A DNA stretch of 9,699 bases, taken from contig JAISMW010000042.1 in NCBI GenBank assembly GCA_031276545.1, forward strand, positions 1-9,699. Reading direction: 5' to 3'. The notes beneath the pieces were generated by a model. The model had not been told where the DNA came from. It worked only from the letters and a program-made list of their open reading frames with translations, and made no database searches. The first letter of the stretch is position 1, and every line of letters begins with the position of its first letter. Position numbers and translations under genes: made by a program. This document shows, one piece after another, positions 5,829 to 9,699 of the stretch. Source of the DNA: Tannerellaceae bacterium (lineage in GTDB: Bacteria; Bacteroidota; Bacteroidia; Bacteroidales; Tannerellaceae).

Positions 5829-8800
5829 TTAAAATTGAACATTGAGGGTTAATCCGATATTCCGTTCGGTAGGCGCCACCCCGCTCTGCCATCCTTGTAT
5901 GTTGCCGGAGCTTTGGGTAGCTTCCGGGTCGGCATACGGCAGGTTTTTGTGGATAATCCACAGGTTGGAGCCAACCAGTGAGAGCGATGCGCCCGATATG
6001 GCGCGTGTTTTCAGCAGCAGCGCTTTCGGAAACGTATAGGTAAGGGAAAGTTCTCTGAGTTTCACAAACGAGGCGTCGTATACGAAGGCGCTGTTGGGCT
6101 TGGCCTTGTATCCGTCGGCGATGTAGCTCGATTCGTCCACGCGGATGGTGTTGGGCGTGCCGTCCTCGCGTACGCCGGGGAGCAGGGTGCCTCCGCTGTT
6201 CGGAGCGTATCCTTTGGACGGATCCAGGGGATCGACCCATACAATGGGGTCGCGCTTCGGATTGCCCAGGTCATTCAGCCCTACGCTTTCGCGGTACACT
6301 CCCGTGGCATTCCCGTAGTGCATGTCGAGCGAAAAGACGCTTCCGCCCTGCTGTACGTCGATCAGGAAATTGAGCGCAAGGTTTTTGTAGCTGAAGGTAT
6401 TGCTCAGCCCGCCTGTCCAGTCGGGGTTGACGTTTCCCAGCACCTGGTTGTTTCCCGACGTGAACTTGTAGATGCCGTTCACGTCGATGATTCGCCCGCC
6501 GTTTTCATGGTATTCGTAATCCGTTCCGCTTATCACGCCGTAAGGCTCGCCTGCGCGGGCATTGATCGTTACTCCGCCCTGCAGGGAGCCGAGCTGGAGG
6601 TTGTCTACCTTATGCCCCGCTTCGTCTACGTAGAGGGATACCACCTTGTTGCGGTTGGCAGCCCAGTTCAGCTTCACGTCCCAACTGAAGTTTTTGGTCT
6701 TTACCGGAGCGCCGTATACCGACAGCTCAATCCCCCGGTTTTGTATCTCGCCGGCATTGATCCAGCGGGATTCGTAGCCGGTGGCATACGAAACAGAGAT
6801 GGGCACAAGCTGGTCGAACGTCCGGTTGTCGTAGAGCGCCAGGTCGAAGCCTGCGCGGTTGTTCAGGAAGCCGGCTTCCAGTCCGGCTTCGAAGGCGCGC
6901 TGCCGTTCGGGTTTCAGGTTGGGATTGTTTCGCGTGTCGGGCACCGTCACCATGGCGTTTCCGCTGAAGGGAGACACCGACGTGTAGGAATCCTTCACGC
7001 TCAGCGCCGGAGCGCTGTTGCCCACCTCGGCAAAGTTCAGCCTGAGCTTGCCCAGCGACAGCCAGTCCAGGCGGAGCAGGTTCGAGAAGATAAAGCTGCC
7101 CGTAAGCGAGGGATAGATATAGGCGTTGTTTTCTACCGGAAGGGTGGAAGCCTGGTCGCGCCGGATGGTTCCTTCCACGTAGTACGTGTTTCTGTATCCC
7201 AGCGAGGCGCTTGCGAAGACGCCGTTGATGCCGATCCGTTCGTAGTCTTCTTCCGGGGGAAGCATCGGGTCGAGGCTGTTGCTCAGGGCAAATACGCCCG
7301 GCACCGACAGGCCGTTGTTGGTAGAGGCATAGACCTGGTCGAGCGTGCTGCGGCGGATGTTCACCCCGGCCAGCGCCGTCAGGTCGAAGTCGCGCCCTAT
7401 GGTTTTATGGAAATTGGCCAGCAGGTCGGCATTGGTTTCGATGAACGAACGGTCGAGGCGGGCGTATCCCGACGTGCTTTCGGACATCCCCACGCCGAAG
7501 CGTTCGGCGTGCGAGCCTACCTCCTTGCGCTCTTCCTGCAGGTAGCCGTACGTGTCTACGGCATAGCGTCCCATGATGTTCAGGTAGTCCGTAATCTTCC
7601 ATTCCAGCTTCACATGGGCAATGAGGCGCTGGCGGCGGTCGGTTTCGTAGTTTTCGTACCTCGACCAGTAGGGGTTGTCCCAGTAGGCGGCCGAGCCGTC
7701 GCTCCAGCTCACCCGGTTCCACGTGGCGTTCATGCCGCTGGACTTGTAGACCTGTTCCAACTGTTTGATGTCTACATTCGCCTGGTACCATTGGCGGAAC
7801 ATCGACATCATATTGTCGTTGTATCCCGTAGGCGGGCGTCCCATGGCGGAGGTATGGATATAGTTGGCCGCAGAGCTTACCGTAAGATTCTCGAGCAGAT
7901 TGTAGCTGCCCGAAAAGCTCGCACTGTTGCGCTTCAGCGACGAGTTCGGCATCGTGCCCGTCTGGTCGAGATTGGTATAGGCAAAGCGGTAGGACGATAC
8001 GTCGCTGCCGCCCGAGACGTCGATGCTGTTCGTCAGGCTGACGCCGGTTTTAAAGAAATATTCCGGTCCGTTGGGCGAAGCCACGTAGGGCGTCTTCTTT
8101 CCGTAGTTAGGCGAGGTGGGGTAGAAGGAATCCCACTGGTACACGAGCGTTCCGTCGAGTTTCCCGCCGCGGGAGGCGTCTTCGTAGTAGGGCACCAGCA
8201 AATCGTTCGTTCCGTCGCCGTCGATATCGGCATAGTCAAAGAAGCCGTCGGGCGAATCGTAATACTGTCCGTATCCGGCGCCGTATTCTTTCTGAAGGCC
8301 GGGCATGGTGGCCATATCAATGCTGCTGAGGGTGATGTTTGAACTCAGCCTCACGACGGGCTTCTTCAGGGCGCCCCCTCCTTTCTTTGTCGTGATAAGA
8401 ATCACTCCGCTCCCCGCACGCGAGCCGTAGAGCGCCGTGGCGGCAGCTCCTTTCAGCACGCTTACCGACTCGATGTCGTTCGGATTGATATCCGAAGCCG
8501 TATTCCCGTAGTCGTATCCGATGCCGCCGTTGCGCTGCGTGGAATGGTTCACGTTCGAGTTGTCAATCGGCACGCCGTCTATCACGAACAGCGCCTGGTT
8601 GTTCTGCGTCAGCGAAGAGGCTCCGCGGATCAGTACATTGGTCGAACCGCCGAAATTGGTCGTGTTCTTAATCTGCAGTCCCGACACCTTGCCGCTCAGG
8701 GCAGTGACGAAGTTGTTCGTCTTCGCGGTGTTCACCTCTTCTCCGCCCACCTGCTGGACGGCGTACCCCAGGGTTTTCCTATCTCTCGAAATACCCAGCG

Positions 8801-9146
8801 CCGTGACCACCACCTCGCCCAGGTTCTGCGTGGCCGCTTTCATTATGATACGTAGCGAGGGCTGTATCCTTACTTCCTGAGTTTCCATACCAAGGTAGGA
8901 CACCGTCAGCGCCTCGGCCGACGCCGGCGCGTTGAGGGTGAACTGTCCGTCCAGGTTCGTAATACTTCCAATCGAAGTGCCCTTCACTATGACCGAGGCT
9001 CCTACAATCGGTTCTCCGTCGTCGCCGGAGATCACTGTCCCGGTTACTCTTGTGTTTTGAGCAACCGCCATACCTGCGCTTAGCATACAGCACAGGAAAA
9101 CATTAATCAGCTTCTTCATCATAAAAACAATCTTTTTGTTAGACAT
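5829..9146 (-). CDS. SusC/RagA-family TonB-dependent outer-membrane transporter
   Basis: This 1105-residue protein (counted from ATG 9146) should import a nutrient across the outer membrane using TonB energy, paired with the downstream SusD. Domains in order: signal peptide to about residue 29 (SAGMAVA|Q); carboxypeptidase-regulatory-like domain about 32-107 (VTGTVISGDDGEPIVGASV, NLDGQFTL, VSYLGMETQ); TonB-box region around 109-117 (LGEVVVTAL); plug about 118-255 with the SusC signature SVLKGAAATALYGSRAGSG; then a 22-strand-type barrel ending in GLTLNVQF. An N-terminal STN domain is absent, so it should not signal through a FecR/sigma pathway. ATG pairs at 9122 and 9119 give a shorter, more standard signal (MMKKLINVF...) and may be the true start. 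Residues 307-315 form an acidic loop, DIDGDGTND, early in the barrel. The substrate is unknown. Confidence 0.95.
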   Translation of the reverse strand: MSNKKIVFMMKKLINVFLCCMLSAGMAVAQNTRVTGTVISGDDGEPIVGASVIVKGTSIGSITNLDGQFTLNAPASAEALTVSYLGMETQEVRIQPSLRIIMKAATQNLGEVVVTALGISRDRKTLGYAVQQVGGEEVNTAKTNNFVTALSGKVSGLQIKNTTNFGGSTNVLIRGASSLTQNNQALFVIDGVPIDNSNVNHSTQRNGGIGYDYGNTASDINPNDIESVSVLKGAAATALYGSRAGSGVILITTKKGGGALKKPVVRLSSNITLSSIDMATMPGLQKEYGAGYGQYYDSPDGFFDYADIDGDGTNDLLVPYYEDASRGGKLDGTLVYQWDSFYPTSPNYGKKTPYVASPNGPEYFFKTGVSLTNSIDVSGGSDVSSYRFAYTNLDQTGTMPNSSLKRNSASFSGSYNLLENLTVSSAANYIHTSAMGRPPTGYNDNMMSMFRQWYQANVDIKQLEQVYKSSGMNATWNRVSWSDGSAAYWDNPYWSRYENYETDRRQRLIAHVKLEWKITDYLNIMGRYAVDTYGYLQEERKEVGSHAERFGVGMSESTSGYARLDRSFIETNADLLANFHKTIGRDFDLTALAGVNIRRSTLDQVYASTNNGLSVPGVFALSNSLDPMLPPEEDYERIGINGVFASASLGYRNTYYVEGTIRRDQASTLPVENNAYIYPSLTGSFIFSNLLRLDWLSLGKLRLNFAEVGNSAPALSVKDSYTSVSPFSGNAMVTVPDTRNNPNLKPERQRAFEAGLEAGFLNNRAGFDLALYDNRTFDQLVPISVSYATGYESRWINAGEIQNRGIELSVYGAPVKTKNFSWDVKLNWAANRNKVVSLYVDEAGHKVDNLQLGSLQGGVTINARAGEPYGVISGTDYEYHENGGRIIDVNGIYKFTSGNNQVLGNVNPDWTGGLSNTFSYKNLALNFLIDVQQGGSVFSLDMHYGNATGVYRESVGLNDLGNPKRDPIVWVDPLDPSKGYAPNSGGTLLPGVREDGTPNTIRVDESSYIADGYKAKPNSAFVYDASFVKLRELSLTYTFPKALLLKTRAISGASLSLVGSNLWIIHKNLPYADPEATQSSGNIQGWQSGVAPTERNIGLTLNVQF

Positions 9147-9223
9147 ATAGTAAATCTATTGCGATTCCCCTGCCGTGGCATGATACAGGAACCGCATATA
9201 TCCCGAAATAATTTCTGCGGAAA

Positions 9224-9231
9224 CAAAAGTA
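9224..9231 (-). promoter_or_regulatory. -7 promoter box of the susCD operon
   Basis: On the minus strand TACTTTTG matches TAnnTTTG exactly. Transcription would begin near 9218, giving a leader of about 70 bases to ATG 9146 (about 95 to the inner ATGs). No -33 TTG is found at 19-21 bases; an AT-rich tract occupies that position. Confidence 0.45.
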
Positions 9232-9474
9232 AAGTAAATATTTTAAAAATAATACGATTTGTCAACTATTATTTCATGTATCTCGTATTTTGCTCAATAA
9301 TTACAATAAATAACATCTTTGTGAAAACATCCAGGCCAAGCCTCATCCCCGAACCGGAAAAAGCCGCCGCCGGAACGCAGCCCGTTCCTGTGGGCGCCCT
9401 CCTGCCGCAAGTCGCCGACCTGCGATTACGAAAATTACGCCCCTCCGGGACTTGCCTTTTATTTAGCTCCGTTA

Positions 9475-9550
9475 GAAATAAATTTTCCAGTACTGGAAAA
9501 AATATTTTCCAGTACTGGAAAATTTATTTCTCAGTACTGGAAAATTTATT
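9475..9550. repeat. Array of three CAGTACTG-centred palindromes at exact 22-bp spacing
   Basis: TTTTCCAGTACTGGAAAA, a perfect 18-bp palindrome, occurs at 9483-9500 and 9505-9522. A third copy with two changes in its left arm lies at 9527-9544. The centres are 22 bp apart each time, about two helical turns. Bases 9475-9530 together make a 56-bp inverted repeat with one mismatched pair (9501/9504). The 19 bases at 9510-9528 recur exactly at 9532-9550. The function is unknown: operator array, iteron-like site, or dispersed repeat element. Confidence 0.85.
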
Positions 9551-9699
9551 GCCGACGGTATATAAATTTACAGGCATCCCGTCCGGGTGATTTTTCGTAA
9601 AATATCCGTTCCGCCGCATCAGGGTTTGGGCGACTTAAACCGGCTACCGGATCCTTCGGGAAAGGCAGAAGAATCTCCTCCGTATATAGTATGTATCGG

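Larger units (their letters stand above)
9147..9699. other. Region upstream of susC with no confident gene
   Basis: These 553 bases hold the susC leader and promoter (to about 9265), an AT-rich stretch to about 9330, a GC-rich block at about 9330-9450 with hairpins such as GGAACG/CGTTCC (9372-9388), the palindrome array (9475-9550), and a mixed segment to the edge. A 143-codon plus-strand frame (9159-9590) runs through all of this. It starts inside the susC leader and its C-terminal part merely translates the repeats, so it is not called as a gene. A minus-strand frame is open from the right edge to a stop at 9546-9548 (50 codons) but resembles no family recognised here. Confidence 0.5.

Noticed and set aside
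6318..8342. A 674-codon plus-strand open frame opposite susC
   Set aside because: It lies wholly antisense to a complete, clearly recognised SusC. Its protein has no domain pattern (rich in V, R, H, G), as expected from the complement of a GC-biased gene.
9260..9265. A TTGACA on the minus strand upstream of susC, like an E. coli -35 box
   Set aside because: Bacteroidota primary sigma factors do not use this element, and it lies 28 bases from the -7 box, outside the 19-21 base spacing.
9475..9550. CRISPR array
   Set aside because: Only about three units of 22 bp without unique spacers; the repeats are palindromic and abut almost directly.
9159..9590. A 143-codon plus-strand frame across the susC upstream region
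   Set aside because: It begins in the susC leader, covers its promoter on the other strand, and ends as a translation of the palindromic repeats; no domain is seen.

Overview
The window looks like chromosomal DNA of the order Bacteroidales (phylum Bacteroidota). The main signs are an adjacent SusC/SusD outer-membrane pair, a DUF3836-type secreted protein, a DUF4369/thioredoxin-like lipoprotein, a TrpB2-type tryptophan synthase beta chain, and several upstream boxes that fit the Bacteroides -7 consensus TAnnTTTG. Genus cannot be fixed by reading alone. The fairly GC-rich coding DNA would suit Parabacteroides/Tannerella-like or other GC-richer Bacteroidales.

Layout, left to right. (1) Bases 1-57, minus strand: the first codons of a transposase that resembles the IS1595 family, with a good promoter behind it, so an insertion sequence runs off the left edge. 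(2) Bases 58-367: an AT-rich flank, then an unexplained GC-rich block, then a promoter. (3) Bases 368-2953, plus strand: a lipoprotein with a thioredoxin fold that has lost its CxxC cysteines, followed 42 bases later by trpB2 and a strong terminator. (4) Bases 3017-3427, minus strand: a small DUF3836-like secreted protein that shares this terminator. (5) Bases 3428-3752: a divergent intergenic region with an unusual three-half-site palindrome. (6) Bases 3753-4271, plus strand: a small outer-membrane beta-barrel protein ending at a second two-way terminator. (7) Bases 4374-9146, minus strand: a susD-susC pair, transcribed susC first. (8) Bases 9147-9699: the susC leader and promoter, a GC-rich structured stretch, and a striking array of palindromes at 22-bp spacing. 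No confident gene is seen at the right edge.

Functionally, SusC (TonB-dependent transporter) and SusD (surface lipoprotein) should form one nutrient-uptake complex. No hydrolase, sigma/anti-sigma pair or sensor is visible beside them, so the substrate cannot be named. TrpB2 condenses serine and indole to tryptophan and sits outside any visible trp operon. The two signals least explained by standard annotation are the 56-bp nested palindrome with a third copy at 9475-9550, and the GGCATTAT half-site cluster over the promoter at about 3647-3677.
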